A stretch of DNA of 64,000 nucleotides, taken from Burkholderiaceae bacterium (GTDB lineage Bacteria > Pseudomonadota > Gammaproteobacteria > Burkholderiales > Burkholderiaceae_B). Below the pieces are notes generated by a model. It ran no database searches, was not told the origin of the DNA, and saw nothing but the letters and a program-made list of their open reading frames with translations. Position numbers and translations under genes: made by a program. The stretch's first letter is position 1. Each line of letters starts with the position of its first letter. This document shows, one piece after another, positions 18,654 to 28,316 of the stretch. The DNA lies in contig JAMNXR010000015.1 of the NCBI GenBank assembly GCA_023653055.1, positions 22,822 to 86,821 of the forward strand, written 5' to 3'.

Positions 18654-19844
18654 ATGTCTCTTCCACTCAGTGGCCTGCGGGTCATCGAACTTGGCCAACT
18701 CATCGCTGGCCCATTTGCCTCAAAGATTCTCGCTGAATTTGGCGCAGATGTGATCAAGATTGAGCCCCCCAAAACAGGGGATCCTTTGCGAACATGGCGG
18801 CTGCTTCATGAGGGTACGTCCGTCTGGTGGGCGGCTCACGCGCGCAACAAGCGTTCCGTCACCCTTGATCTGCGACAGCCTGAGGGTCAAGAGATCATCC
18901 GCCAACTCGCGAAGGATGCGGATATTTTGATTGAAAATTTCCGCCCAGGTGCGATGGAAAAATGGGGCCTAGGCTTTCAGGCCCTTCATGCAATCAATCC
19001 AAAGCTCATCATGCTGCGCGTCTCTGGCTACGGACAGTCTGGCCCGTATCGGGACCGACCTGGCTTTGGTGTGATTGGCGAAGCGATGGGCGGCCTACGC
19101 TACTTGAGCGGCGAGCCCGGTCGGCCACCCGTTAGAGTCGGTGTCTCAATCGGCGATACCCTCTCGGGGCTGCATGGAGTCATCGGTGTCATGATGGCGC
19201 TGCGTCACAGAGAGCAACAAGGGGGAGTAGGACAAGAAGTGGACGTTGCATTGTATGAGTCCGTCTTCAATATGATGGAAAGTCTACTGCCTGAATACTC
19301 AAAGTTTGGTGCAGTTCGGCAACCCTCCGGTGCGAGCATGCCAGGCATTGTGCCCACCAACGCGTATCTCTGCAACGATGGCCGATACGCCTTGATCGCG
19401 GGTAACGGTGACAGCATTTACAAGCGACTCATGGAAACCATCGGTCGGACTGATTTAGCAACCGATCCCAGCTTAGCCAACAACATCGGTCGTGCCGCCA
19501 ACGCTGATTTGATCGACGCTGCCATTTCCACATATACCCAGCAGCACAGCCTTGATTTTGTCCTTGAAGCCATGAACGCTGCTGGGGTACCTGCCGGGAA
19601 AAGCTATGATGCTGCCGATATTGCGCACGATCCGCACTATCAGGCGCGCGACATGATCTTAGATGCGACCCTACCGGATGGCTCGACAGTACAAGTCCCT
19701 GGTATTGTGCCAAAATTGAGTCAAACACCCGGACAAGTGACGCGCCCGGCGCCTGAGCTCGGACAACACACCGCTGAAGTGCTTGGCGAGCTTGGAATCG
19801 GTCCCGCGCAACAAGCGGAGTGGAAAGCGCGCGGCATCATCTAA
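18654..19844 (+). CDS. CaiB/BaiF family (class III) CoA-transferase
   Basis: A 396-residue class III CoA-transferase that moves CoA between carboxylic acids in the cytoplasm. The opening LPLSGLRVIELGQLIAGPFASK and the segment RNKRSVTLDLRQPEG are family hallmarks. The catalytic Asp lies in ADILIENFRPGAMEKWGLG (the D of ADILIENF region). Genes of this type adjacent to an HMG-CoA lyase-like enzyme often activate branched C5/C6 diacids such as citramalate, itaconate or HMG. That pairing occurs here, but the substrate is inference. Confidence 0.9.
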   Translation: MSLPLSGLRVIELGQLIAGPFASKILAEFGADVIKIEPPKTGDPLRTWRLLHEGTSVWWAAHARNKRSVTLDLRQPEGQEIIRQLAKDADILIENFRPGAMEKWGLGFQALHAINPKLIMLRVSGYGQSGPYRDRPGFGVIGEAMGGLRYLSGEPGRPPVRVGVSIGDTLSGLHGVIGVMMALRHREQQGGVGQEVDVALYESVFNMMESLLPEYSKFGAVRQPSGASMPGIVPTNAYLCNDGRYALIAGNGDSIYKRLMETIGRTDLATDPSLANNIGRAANADLIDAAISTYTQQHSLDFVLEAMNAAGVPAGKSYDAADIAHDPHYQARDMILDATLPDGSTVQVPGIVPKLSQTPGQVTRPAPELGQHTAEVLGELGIGPAQQAEWKARGII

Positions 19845-19886
19845 ACACGCGCTGATTTATTGAAAATTTTTGAAAAAGATTTGACT

Positions 19887-20837
19887 ATGCAAAACGCACG
19901 TCCACGGATTTACATGCAAGAAGTTGCCACGCGCGACGGCTTTCAAAACGAAGCGCAATTTATCGAAACCGAAGATAAGGTTCGCGTCATTGATGCGCTG
20001 AGCCAGTGTGGTTTCGCAAAAATCGAGGTGACCTCTTTTACGTCGCCCAAAGCGATTCCTGCGCTGCGTGATGCGGAGCGTGTCATGCACGAAATCACCC
20101 GACAACCTGGTGTCGAGTACACGGTGCTCGTACCAAACGTTCGCGGAGCGGAGCGCGCACTATCCTGCGGCATTGATGAGGCAAACCTCGTCATGTCCAT
20201 GAGCGAGACACACAATCGCTCCAACTTGCGCATGACCCGCGAACAGTCTTTTACTCAACTAGAACAGGTAGTAGCCGCAATTTCAGGTAGCACTGTTGCT
20301 ATCAATATTTCTTTATCCACAAGCTTTGGTTGTCCGATGGAAGGCGATGTGAGCGAAGACGAAGTACTTCGCTGGGTTGAGCGTTTTGCTCAGTTGGGCG
20401 TCAAGCGGGCAACCCTTTGCGATACGACAGGTATGGCTTACCCGTCTCAAGTCCGCTCGCTTTCAGCGCGCGTCAAAGCGCTGTTTCCAGAGATGGTATT
20501 TACGCTGCATTTCCACAATACACGCTCAATGGCGCAAGCGAATGTTCTTGCTGCGATCAGTGCAGGCATTGATCGTTTTGATGCGTCGTTAGGTGGGATT
20601 GGTGGCTGCCCCTATGCGCCTGGCGCCAGCGGCAATGCCTGTACAGAAGATATGGTACACATGCTGGAGCTTGAGGGATTTGACACGAACATCGATCTCG
20701 ATCGCCTGCTTAAGGTATCAGCGATGTTGCCAGGTCTTATTGGACACGATGTGCCCAGCCAACTGCTCAAAGCGGGCGGACGCAATACCCTGCATCCTGC
20801 CCCTGCCTATGCCGCTGAAATCGGCAAGGCGCTTTAA
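19887..20837 (+). CDS. Hydroxymethylglutaryl-CoA lyase-family protein
   Basis: An approximately 316-residue DRE-TIM metallolyase. It cleaves 3-hydroxy-3-methylglutaryl-CoA to acetoacetate and acetyl-CoA, or a related citramalyl-type ester to acetyl-CoA and pyruvate. VATRDGFQNE carries the catalytic Arg/Asp, LHFHNTRSMAQAN the metal histidines, and IGGCPYAPGASGNACTEDM the flexible loop with the active-site Cys. The frame opens at a TTG at 19860; ATG 19887 (MQNARPRIYMQE) is the likely start. It is last in the leuC-leuD-CaiB-lyase run, which ends just before the convergent FAH gene. Confidence 0.88.
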   Translation: MQNARPRIYMQEVATRDGFQNEAQFIETEDKVRVIDALSQCGFAKIEVTSFTSPKAIPALRDAERVMHEITRQPGVEYTVLVPNVRGAERALSCGIDEANLVMSMSETHNRSNLRMTREQSFTQLEQVVAAISGSTVAINISLSTSFGCPMEGDVSEDEVLRWVERFAQLGVKRATLCDTTGMAYPSQVRSLSARVKALFPEMVFTLHFHNTRSMAQANVLAAISAGIDRFDASLGGIGGCPYAPGASGNACTEDMVHMLELEGFDTNIDLDRLLKVSAMLPGLIGHDVPSQLLKAGGRNTLHPAPAYAAEIGKAL

Positions 20838-20843
20838 TCAAAA

Positions 20844-21542
20844 TCACACAATGTGAACCTCAAACTCGCCTAGGCCAGCTACGTGGCCGACGAGTTTGTC
20901 ACCTTTGACTACGGCCCCCACACCCTCTGGGGTGCCAGTGAAAATCAGGTCGCCGGCCTTGAGCTCAAACAGGCCTGACAGATAAGAAATACTCTCAGGA
21001 ATATTCCAAATCATTTGCGACAAGTCACTGGTCTGCTTTTGCTGACCGTTGACATGCAATGAAATATTGCCCTCTGACAAAATACCTGTCGTCGTCTTTG
21101 GATGAATGGGACCAATCGGTCCTGACTGGTCGAAGCCTTTACCAACTTCCCAAGGGCGACCTTGCTTTTTAGCCTCGCCCTGCAAATCACGGCGAGTCAT
21201 ATCCAAACCCAATGCGTAACCAAAAACACAGTCATTCGCTTTTTCAACGGGGATATCGCACCCTCCACTGCCTAGCGCGACCACCAACTCCATCTCATAG
21301 TGCAGATTTGAAGTTTTGACGGGATAAGGCATCTTGCCAGCCTGACCCGCTTGAATGGGAATCAAGGCATCTGCTGGCTTGCAAAAAAAGAAGGGATCTT
21401 CACGTCCTGTAAAACCCATTTCCTTGGCATGCTCCGCATAATTGCGACCGACGCAATACACGCGACGGACCGGAAAAAGCTGAGTACTACCCACAACGGG
21501 TAAACCGATGGTTACCTGTGGTTTAAAGACAAAGTCAGACAT
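20844..21542 (-). CDS. Fumarylacetoacetate hydrolase family protein (fumarylpyruvate hydrolase-like)
   Basis: A 232-residue FAH-domain hydrolase. The motif NLHYEMELVVALG provides the metal-binding Glu pair, and YCVGRNYAEHAKEMGF with FFCKPADALI is typical of fumarylpyruvate hydrolases and FAHD1-type acylpyruvases/oxaloacetate decarboxylases. The frame extends upstream to 21686, but the ATG at 21542 (MSDFVFKPQV) is the family-typical start and avoids overlap with hemY. It lies 34 bases downstream of hemY and may be transcribed with the hem operon although its function is unrelated. The exact substrate is not determined. Confidence 0.88.
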   Translation of the reverse strand: MSDFVFKPQVTIGLPVVGSTQLFPVRRVYCVGRNYAEHAKEMGFTGREDPFFFCKPADALIPIQAGQAGKMPYPVKTSNLHYEMELVVALGSGGCDIPVEKANDCVFGYALGLDMTRRDLQGEAKKQGRPWEVGKGFDQSGPIGPIHPKTTTGILSEGNISLHVNGQQKQTSDLSQMIWNIPESISYLSGLFELKAGDLIFTGTPEGVGAVVKGDKLVGHVAGLGEFEVHIV

Positions 21543-21576
21543 TTGATTGGCATCCAGAGGATAAAAATGTGAAGAA

Positions 21577-23049
21577 TTAAGCTTTCTTTTCCGGCAAAGG
21601 CGGAAGCGTTGAAACAGGTGCAGGCTCGCCAAGACCCACCACAGGAGCGCTATCGAAATACTCGTCGAAATTGTCCTGTTCAGCATCTACACGCCTTGCC
21701 TCACCCGGCTGAAGGGCTGTGGGCTCCAGAGTGGGATCGTGATCCCAATTGGCTGGGAATCCACTTTCAGCAAGATAAGACAGTCCCTCTGCATGTAAAA
21801 CGCCAGGATCGGAAGCGGTGTCTGCAACAGGCAAGAAAGAGTCTGTCGCCAACACTGGCAATAGCGTACCGACCGCAGTCGCCAAACGCCATTGTGCGGC
21901 GGCTTCTTGGGGACGGTTGAGCTTATCGTAAAGGCTGCCAAGCAAAACGTGCACGCGTGCATCTGCGCGTTTGGAGAGGCTGCGAGAAAGATAGTTTTCA
22001 GCTTGCCCCCAAAGCTGCCCCACCAAACATAGATGACCAACAGAGGCGAGTAACTCGGCATCATTGGGGCGAGACTGCACCCAAGTCTCGGCCTTTTCAA
22101 GTCGGCGTTTCACTTGCGAAGGTTCTGCCCGGGAATAGGCTGTGAGTAGACGCGGATCAAAGGACAGCGGGATAGCCTGCTCCAAGGCACGAGAAGCTTC
22201 TTCGAGTTGTCCATTGGCCTCAAAGGCTGCCGCACCGGCAAGTGCGACCTCGGTCAACGTACGCTCGTCAGTTTTGAGCTCTTTCCAAAATGCATGCCAT
22301 TGGCCGTTGTGCGTTGTCTCACGCAGGCGAGCCGCAGCGGCGGACTCAATGATTTGACGTGCCTCAGTTTCGTGCAGTGCGCCACGACGATTGAGTGTGC
22401 GTGCCAACATGTAGACCTTATCGTGCTGCTCTAACTGTCGATAGGCTCTCAGCAACAGACGTAGGGTATGGATATGCCTGGAACTACGCTCTTGCAGTGG
22501 CAAAAGCGCCTCGAGCGCCTGTGCGGCTAAGCCTTGATCCAAATAGAGGTCCGCTGCGCCTGTCGCAAGCGCTTCTTGGAGAGCACTATCGTCAGACGCT
22601 TTTTCTTTGGCAAGCGTAATGAGATGATCACGTCGACCAAACTCGCCCAGCGCGTGGGCGGCACGCGCGGCTGAGAGTGCCGCAAGCACTTGTCTACTTG
22701 CATCTTTGCTACGGTCAAACAACTTGGTCAAATCTTTTTCTGCATGCGAATAACGACCTTCGAGCAGCTCTGTCCACCCTTGCTCTAACAGCTCTTGGTC
22801 TCGCTTGACATGACGGCGACTATTCCAACCGCGGAGACGCGTGGGGATCGCATTGATCCAAGAGGCAACACGAATCAGAATATAAAGACAAACGAAAAAG
22901 CCGACGATCGCGATGACCGCGAAAGCTAGAGAGACCTGAAGTCTCCAGTCATTGACCAAAACCAATACATGGCCTGTATTTTCCCTAAGGACAACCGCAA
23001 GCACCACCGCCGCAGTGAACAGAACAAGGGTCCATAACCAAGTACGCAT
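21577..23049 (-). CDS. hemY: HemY, heme biosynthesis-associated TPR membrane protein
   Basis: A 490-residue proteobacterial HemY (not the protoporphyrinogen oxidase of the same name). Two N-terminal membrane helices (WLWTLVLFTAAVVLAVVL and VSLAFAVIAIVGFFVCLYIL) precede a TPR-rich periplasmic/soluble region. The segment LLEGRYSHAEKDLTKLFDRS matches the HemY_N domain. It is the last gene of the hemC-hemD-hemX-hemY operon, two bases after hemX. The family is thought to organise late heme biosynthesis; direct enzymatic activity is not known. Confidence 0.9.
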   Translation of the reverse strand: MRTWLWTLVLFTAAVVLAVVLRENTGHVLVLVNDWRLQVSLAFAVIAIVGFFVCLYILIRVASWINAIPTRLRGWNSRRHVKRDQELLEQGWTELLEGRYSHAEKDLTKLFDRSKDASRQVLAALSAARAAHALGEFGRRDHLITLAKEKASDDSALQEALATGAADLYLDQGLAAQALEALLPLQERSSRHIHTLRLLLRAYRQLEQHDKVYMLARTLNRRGALHETEARQIIESAAAARLRETTHNGQWHAFWKELKTDERTLTEVALAGAAAFEANGQLEEASRALEQAIPLSFDPRLLTAYSRAEPSQVKRRLEKAETWVQSRPNDAELLASVGHLCLVGQLWGQAENYLSRSLSKRADARVHVLLGSLYDKLNRPQEAAAQWRLATAVGTLLPVLATDSFLPVADTASDPGVLHAEGLSYLAESGFPANWDHDPTLEPTALQPGEARRVDAEQDNFDEYFDSAPVVGLGEPAPVSTLPPLPEKKA

Positions 23050-23051
23050 CG

Positions 23052-24224
23052 TTACTGGCCGCCTGCCGGTAAAGACTCGGACGAACGAACGGCTTCGAGC
23101 GCAGCCAAGCTACCGCTAATGTCAGGCAGAGGAATGGCAATCTGAATCGCGGAGAGCTCTCGTACCAAACGCAGTGCTGCGACAGTCTCTGAAGACTTTG
23201 GATCGTAGCGCGCTGTCAAACTTTGCTCAATCTGGGAGAGCTCCATCTTCCAGATGGGAGCCTGATGCATGAGCAGTGCCATCTGAGCGGTCAAAATGCG
23301 CGTCCGCAAATTGGCACGTAATAATGCACCCTGTTCCGGCGACATTAACAAGGCATTGGCATCGCTCACTCGCTGAATACTCACCACCTCAGCGAACTCA
23401 CGGGCGATCATCACAGCAAAGGCCTTAGACCAAACAAGAGAACGATCCAGCGCGGTTTCCCACCAAGCTTTTGTATCTTGGGCAGAGGGTTGAGCTTCGT
23501 TAGAGGATGATTTCGAGGGAAGCAGGCTTGCCGAAGGTGGCTGGGGCGCTGATGACTCCGTCACCACTTTAGGAGAGGCGGCATCGGGCAATAACAAGGG
23601 GGCCCGAGCCACTAGCGCACTGAGTGCTTCGAGGCGATTGGATAATTGAGGTACGTCTAAGAGAGGAACCGATCGCAAACGATCAAGATCCAGACTCACC
23701 GTACGCTGGACAACTGCAAAACGCGACCGATCAGCACGAATCAAGAGCGACTGCGCGGCTTCTAACGTCACAATTGCGTTATTGACGTTGCCCGCGAGCT
23801 TTAACTGTTGGCTTGCAGTTGTCAGCAAGCGATCCAAATCATTAGCAAGTATGGCGTCCTCTGTACCCTTGTTTGCACCCGCCCAAAGTTGTTCAAGGGC
23901 TAAGTACTGACTTTTTGCTTCGAGATTCGCTTGTTCGAGCTGCGCAATACGACTGACCTGGGACTGGGCAAGGCTGAGCGCTTGGGACGAATCTTTGCGA
24001 GCATCGGAGACCTGAGTCGTGAGCGTTTGCAGTTGGGTGGCAACTTCACGCCCAATGGATTCAAATCGCTTTTGTTGAAACCACGCCACACCTGCGGCCA
24101 CCAATGCGATGAGAAAAAACATGATCGCAAACAACGTTGGCCAAGACGAACCACCCGTGCGCTTTTTAACCTTGAGTAAGGCCGCACTCTGTGGAGAATT
24201 GCTAGGAGGCTGTGTTTCAGTCAT
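23052..24224 (-). CDS. hemX: HemX-like membrane protein of the hem operon
   Basis: A 390-residue protein with one N-terminal transmembrane helix (WPTLFAIMFFLIALVAAGVAWF) followed by a coiled-coil stretch at about residues 70-130 and a C-terminal HemX domain (WWETALDRSLVWSKAFAVMIAR...LRTRILTAQMALLMHQ). It is often annotated as uroporphyrinogen-III C-methyltransferase, but the SAM-binding motifs of that enzyme are absent, so a structural role in the hem operon is more likely. It lies between hemD and hemY with tight spacing. Confidence 0.88.
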   Translation of the reverse strand: MTETQPPSNSPQSAALLKVKKRTGGSSWPTLFAIMFFLIALVAAGVAWFQQKRFESIGREVATQLQTLTTQVSDARKDSSQALSLAQSQVSRIAQLEQANLEAKSQYLALEQLWAGANKGTEDAILANDLDRLLTTASQQLKLAGNVNNAIVTLEAAQSLLIRADRSRFAVVQRTVSLDLDRLRSVPLLDVPQLSNRLEALSALVARAPLLLPDAASPKVVTESSAPQPPSASLLPSKSSSNEAQPSAQDTKAWWETALDRSLVWSKAFAVMIAREFAEVVSIQRVSDANALLMSPEQGALLRANLRTRILTAQMALLMHQAPIWKMELSQIEQSLTARYDPKSSETVAALRLVRELSAIQIAIPLPDISGSLAALEAVRSSESLPAGGQ

Positions 24225-24252
24225 AGGCCGATTGTAGCCTCAGAATTAAGGA

Positions 24253-25065
24253 TCAGGGGGATGTGATATTGCGATGACTGAGCTGTTCGAACCCCTTCAA
24301 AATGACCTCATCCTCGGGACTCACCACCACCACCCGCTCATTGGCAATGGACTGACCCAGCAACTTTTCCAAAAGAGGCCTTAGACGTTCGTGGGTCAGG
24401 ACAAAGCTGCTACGCGTAAACCAATCGGTCAAACCCAATTTTTGGAGGTTTTTGAAAACTGCTTCAACACCATGGGAACTGGTCAGCAACCAGCTCGGTA
24501 AGGCACCCGCTTGCTGCAAAGCTAAAAAATGCTCGCTCAATGCCTGAGGCCACAGCGCAACCTGCCTGGTGTAGGCTTGATAGAGCGTCACACTGGATCC
24601 AAGAAGCTGTAAGCGCTGGCTCAGCCATTCTCGACCGTCTTGACCACGCACAATCAGTACTTTTTCGAGCGGTTGCTTGAGTGCAACCAATAAGGGCCAT
24701 AACGCTTCTGAGTCCTGCGCACGCTCAGCCTCTGGATGCAAAACGGACAAAGATTCTCCAAAGGCTCTGCGAATAGACGCAGCCGTCACGGGTCCCATAC
24801 AGGCCGTCAAGGTAGATGGAGGCCAAACAAAAGTGTCGTCTTGCGAAAGTTGGGATTGATAGCCTGTCACGGCTGCACGACTGACAAACACGATCAGATC
24901 AAAGGATTCAGGTCTTGGCACCTCGATTGCATCCGTCAACACCTCGCGAATTTCTAACGCAGGGCATTCCTTGACACACCAACCGCGCCGCAACAATCCG
25001 TTCATCACAAACGTGTTGCGACCTGCTGGACGAGTCAAAATCGCCGTAGTTGGAGTGTGCGCCAT
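24253..25065 (-). CDS. hemD: Uroporphyrinogen-III synthase
   Basis: A 270-residue HemD that cyclises hydroxymethylbilane with ring-D inversion to uroporphyrinogen III in the tetrapyrrole pathway. The family is poorly conserved. The recognisable parts are ILTRPAGRN at the N-terminus, VSRAAVTGY, VLIVRGQDGREWLSQRLQLLG and TSSHGVEAVFKNL. It begins six bases after the hemC stop, and position between hemC and hemX strongly supports the call. Confidence 0.9.
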   Translation of the reverse strand: MAHTPTTAILTRPAGRNTFVMNGLLRRGWCVKECPALEIREVLTDAIEVPRPESFDLIVFVSRAAVTGYQSQLSQDDTFVWPPSTLTACMGPVTAASIRRAFGESLSVLHPEAERAQDSEALWPLLVALKQPLEKVLIVRGQDGREWLSQRLQLLGSSVTLYQAYTRQVALWPQALSEHFLALQQAGALPSWLLTSSHGVEAVFKNLQKLGLTDWFTRSSFVLTHERLRPLLEKLLGQSIANERVVVVSPEDEVILKGFEQLSHRNITSP

Positions 25066-25071
25066 GGAATG

Positions 25072-26004
25072 TCAGGTATTTTCGGACAGACTTGCAAGAA
25101 TGTGATCTGCACCCTGTGCGATCAGATCATTTGCAATGTGCAAACCGATTTGCTCGGCTTGGGCCGCAGGCCCCTGCCGTGCTGCGCGATAAACAGTCTG
25201 ACCATCTGGCGTCGCGACAAGTGCATGGACGCTTAGCTGTCCGTTCTCCAAACTTGCATAGGCCGCCAAAGGAACTTGGCAAGAACCACCGAGTGCACGG
25301 GAGACTGCACGCTCAGCTAACGTACATACTGTTGTATCAGGGCAAGCCAACGGGGCGAGAATTTCGCGCAAATCGGAACGGGACTTCAAAATCTCAATAC
25401 CGAGTGCACCTTGACCCGCTGCGGGAAGTGACTCTTCGGTTGTCATCCTTTGGCGAATTCGATGGCCCAGACCGAGACGTTCAAGGCCCGCTGCCGCCAA
25501 AATGATGGCGGAATATTGTCCACTATCAAGCTTGCCCAACCGCGTGTCAAGATTACCCCGCAAGGCTTGAATCAACAGGTGTGGAAAGCGCGCCTTCAGT
25601 TGGGCCTCTCGGCGCAAGCTCGACGTTCCCACCACAGCGCCAGCAGGGAGTGCAGACAAACTTTCAAAATCATTTGAGACAAACGCGTCACGACAATCAG
25701 CCCGTGCCATGATGGTGGAAAGCTCAAACGTAGCCTCCATATCAACGGGAACATCTTTGAGTGAATGGACGGCCAAGTCAGCGCGTCCATCAAGCAAGGC
25801 ATGCTCGAGCTCTTTGATAAAAAGACCTTTTCCACCCACTTTGGACAGACTGCGGTCGAGAATTTCATCGCCCCGTGTACTAAGTTTGAGCAACTCGACT
25901 TGCGCCGAGGGGTACAACGCGAGCAAACGCGCTTGAACATGCTCAGCCTGCCAAAGTGCCAGGCGGCTGGCACGTGTTGCGATGACTAGTTTTCTAGTAC
26001 TCAC
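25072..26004 (-). CDS. hemC: Hydroxymethylbilane synthase (porphobilinogen deaminase)
   Basis: A 310-residue HemC that polymerises four porphobilinogens into hydroxymethylbilane. The motifs [43 protein letters not shown] and [13 protein letters not shown] are visible. The dipyrromethane cofactor cysteine is in [13 protein letters not shown]. It is the first gene of the leftward hem operon. A very short membrane-protein gene precedes it by 10 bases on the same strand. Confidence 0.96.
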   Translation of the reverse strand: MSTRKLVIATRASRLALWQAEHVQARLLALYPSAQVELLKLSTRGDEILDRSLSKVGGKGLFIKELEHALLDGRADLAVHSLKDVPVDMEATFELSTIMARADCRDAFVSNDFESLSALPAGAVVGTSSLRREAQLKARFPHLLIQALRGNLDTRLGKLDSGQYSAIILAAAGLERLGLGHRIRQRMTTEESLPAAGQGALGIEILKSRSDLREILAPLACPDTTVCTLAERAVSRALGGSCQVPLAAYASLENGQLSVHALVATPDGQTVYRAARQGPAAQAEQIGLHIANDLIAQGADHILASLSENT

Positions 26005-26014
26005 TCAATCACTC

Positions 26015-26122
26015 TCAGCGCAGGTAGTTAAAAATAACCGTCAAAACGATCCCGATGATACCGAGCAGGCTGAGCCACTGCAAAATTGTGAGCTGACGCT
26101 TTGGCTTGTTGGGTTCCATCAT
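26015..26122 (-). CDS. 35-residue single-pass membrane miniprotein (hypothetical)
   Basis: A short frame (start ATG ATG at 26122/26119, stop TGA at 26015-26017) encodes 35 residues. A charged N-terminus (MMEPNKPKRQ) is followed by a hydrophobic helix, LTILQWLSLLGIIGIVLTVI, and FNYLR. A ribosome site (gagag) lies about 6 bases upstream. It sits between the sucD terminator and hemC, 10 bases before hemC, and may be co-transcribed with the hem operon. No family is recognised. The topology looks N-in with one membrane helix. Its brevity keeps the call tentative. Confidence 0.5.
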   Translation of the reverse strand: MMEPNKPKRQLTILQWLSLLGIIGIVLTVIFNYLR

Positions 26123-26142
26123 TTGTTCTCTCAAGATTAATA

Positions 26143-26179
26143 ACGCCGACTCGTCGAAGACGAGCCGGCGTATTTTTTT
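26143..26179. terminator. Strong hairpin between sucD and the hem region
   Basis: The inverted arms ACGCCG-A-CTCGTC and GACGAG-C-CGGCGT (one mismatch) surround a GAA loop. T's follow on the plus strand (tattttttt), and a weaker T-rich stretch follows in the minus direction. It lies downstream of the leftward sucD gene, so its natural role is to end sucCD transcription; the T-tract polarity would favour plus-strand termination, and it may work both ways. Confidence 0.7.
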
Positions 26180-26207
26180 ACAACGAACGTCGCGAAATCA
26201 GTAGTAC

Positions 26208-27089
26208 TTATAGCACCGACTTCAATAACTTACCCATCTCAGATGGATTCTTCGTTGTCCGGATCCCGCACGCTTCCATGATCTCAAGCTTGGCATCCGC
26301 AGTATCTGCACCACCTGAAATCAAGGCGCCCGCGTGACCCATGCGCTTGCCGGCTGGTGCTGTGACACCTGCGATAAAACCAACCATCGGCTTTTTCATA
26401 TTGTCTTTCGCCCACAAAGCCGCGTTGACTTCGTCTGGACCACCAATTTCACCGATCATGATGACGGCATCAGTATCTGGATCATCATTAAACATTTTGA
26501 GCACATCAACGTGCTTCATACCGTTAATGGGATCACCACCAATTCCCACTGCACTGGATTGTCCGAGGCCCAGCTCAGTGACTTGAGCGACGGCTTCGTA
26601 TGTCAGGGTACCTGAACGGCTGACAATACCGATACGACCCTTGCGATGAATATGTCCAGGCATGATGCCGATTTTGATTTCGTCTGGCGTGATCAAGCCT
26701 GGGCAATTTGGGCCAAGCAGCAATGTCTTGCTGTTCATTTTTGCCATGCGATCTTTGATTTCGAGCAGATCGCGAACAGGAATACCCTCGGTGATACAAA
26801 TCACCAAATCCAATTCGGCCTCAATGCCTTCCCAGATTGCGGCGGCAGCGCCAGCAGGCGGCACATAAATCACAGAGACATTGGCACCCGTTTCGGCTTT
26901 AGCGTCTTTAACTGATGCGAAAATCGGGATGCCTTCAAAATCTTCGCCCGCCTTTTTGGGGTGAACGCCAGCCACAAACGCGGCTTGTCCGTTCGCATAC
27001 GCACGCGAAGTCCGTGTGTGGAACTGACCGGTTTTACCGGTAATTCCTTGGGTGATGACTTTAGTATCTTTATTGATAAGAATCGACAT
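26208..27089 (-). CDS. sucD: Succinyl-CoA synthetase alpha subunit
   Basis: A 293-residue ADP/GDP-forming succinate-CoA ligase alpha subunit of the citric acid cycle. The CoA-binding N-terminus (ILINKDTKVITQGITGKTG) is followed by LGPNCPGLITP and the phosphohistidine loop MGHAGALISGG. It is 19 bases downstream of sucC and forms the usual heterodimer/tetramer with it. A strong hairpin follows. Confidence 0.97.
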   Translation of the reverse strand: MSILINKDTKVITQGITGKTGQFHTRTSRAYANGQAAFVAGVHPKKAGEDFEGIPIFASVKDAKAETGANVSVIYVPPAGAAAAIWEGIEAELDLVICITEGIPVRDLLEIKDRMAKMNSKTLLLGPNCPGLITPDEIKIGIMPGHIHRKGRIGIVSRSGTLTYEAVAQVTELGLGQSSAVGIGGDPINGMKHVDVLKMFNDDPDTDAVIMIGEIGGPDEVNAALWAKDNMKKPMVGFIAGVTAPAGKRMGHAGALISGGADTADAKLEIMEACGIRTTKNPSEMGKLLKSVL

Positions 27090-27108
27090 TTCAGAATCCC
27101 TGGCAGAA

Positions 27109-28269
27109 TTATTTGGCTGCTGCGACGACTCGGGTGGCCGCGTCGGCCATCGTGTCAGCGCTGATGATAGGCAGGCCAGAATCGGCCAACATTTTCTTGC
27201 CCAACTCTTCGTTGGTGCCCTTCATACGCACCACGAGTGGCACGTTGAGATTGACGGCTTTACAAGCGGTAATGATGCCCTGAGCAATCACATCGCAGCG
27301 CATAATGCCGCCGAAAATATTGACCAAAATGGCCTTGGTGCCTTTGTTCGCAAGCATGATCTTGAATGCTTCGGTCACTCGCTCTGCCGTTGCACTGCCG
27401 CCCACGTCTAGAAAGTTTGCAGGCTCGCCGCCAAACAACTTGATCGTGTCCATCGTCGCCATGGCCAAGCCTGCACCATTCACCAAGCAGCCGATGTTTC
27501 CATCTAGCTGAATGTAAGCAAGCTCATGTTTGCTGGCTTCGATCTCGGCTGGATCTTCTTCGTCCAAGTCACGATAAGCGACAAGCTCAGGGTGACGGAA
27601 CAGCGCATTCGGATCAAAATTGAATTTGGCATCCAACGCAATAATGTCGCCTGAACCCGTCAAAATCAGCGGATTAATTTCGGCAAGCGATGCATCCGTG
27701 TACCAATAGGCCTTGTAGAGTTTTTGAAACTCAGCACATGCTTTTTTAACGGAAGCTTCTGGCACACCAATACCACGTGCTAAGCCAGCGGCCTCATCGT
27801 CCGTCAGGCCTTTGCCAGGATCAACAAACACCTTTAGAATCTTTTCCGGATGTTTTTCCGCGACTTCCTCGACATCCATACCGCCTTCGCTGGAGGCCAT
27901 CACGCACACACGTTGCGTGCCACGGTCTGTCACGATACCGACGTAGTATTCCTTTTTGATGTCAGCGCCCTCTTCGACCAGCAAACGACGCACTTTTTGA
28001 CCCTGAGGGCTCGTCTGATGCGTGATCAGCTGCATGCCTAGGATCTCTGACGAGATCTGGCGTACTTCGTCGATCGAACGTGCCAGCTTGACGCCGCCGC
28101 CCTTTCCGCGACCACCTGCGTGGATCTGCGCTTTCACCACCCAAACGGGGCCACCGAGTTTTTTAGCAGCGTCTACAGCCTCATCCACGCTAAACGCGGG
28201 AAAGCCTTGAGGAACGACTACACCAAACTTTCGAAGCAATTCTTTGCCTTGATACTCATGGATTTTCAT
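27109..28269 (-). CDS. sucC: Succinyl-CoA synthetase beta subunit
   Basis: A 386-residue beta subunit with an N-terminal ATP-grasp domain ([37 protein letters not shown]) and the C-terminal nucleotide/ligase domain ([35 protein letters not shown]). It carries substrate-level phosphorylation in the citric acid cycle with SucD. It lies downstream of the DUF2889 gene, in the recA-recX-DUF2889-sucCD order known from Bordetella-type genomes. Confidence 0.97.
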   Translation of the reverse strand: MKIHEYQGKELLRKFGVVVPQGFPAFSVDEAVDAAKKLGGPVWVVKAQIHAGGRGKGGGVKLARSIDEVRQISSEILGMQLITHQTSPQGQKVRRLLVEEGADIKKEYYVGIVTDRGTQRVCVMASSEGGMDVEEVAEKHPEKILKVFVDPGKGLTDDEAAGLARGIGVPEASVKKACAEFQKLYKAYWYTDASLAEINPLILTGSGDIIALDAKFNFDPNALFRHPELVAYRDLDEEDPAEIEASKHELAYIQLDGNIGCLVNGAGLAMATMDTIKLFGGEPANFLDVGGSATAERVTEAFKIMLANKGTKAILVNIFGGIMRCDVIAQGIITACKAVNLNVPLVVRMKGTNEELGKKMLADSGLPIISADTMADAATRVVAAAK

Positions 28270-28316
28270 GGGAATCCTGTCCGTCCAAAAAAACTAAAAA
28301 TCGATTACCTGACGAA

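Noticed and set aside
23052..24224. Uroporphyrinogen-III C-methyltransferase as the function of the third hem gene
   Set aside because: The SAM-dependent methylase motifs are absent. The protein matches HemX, so the enzyme name often attached to it is misleading.
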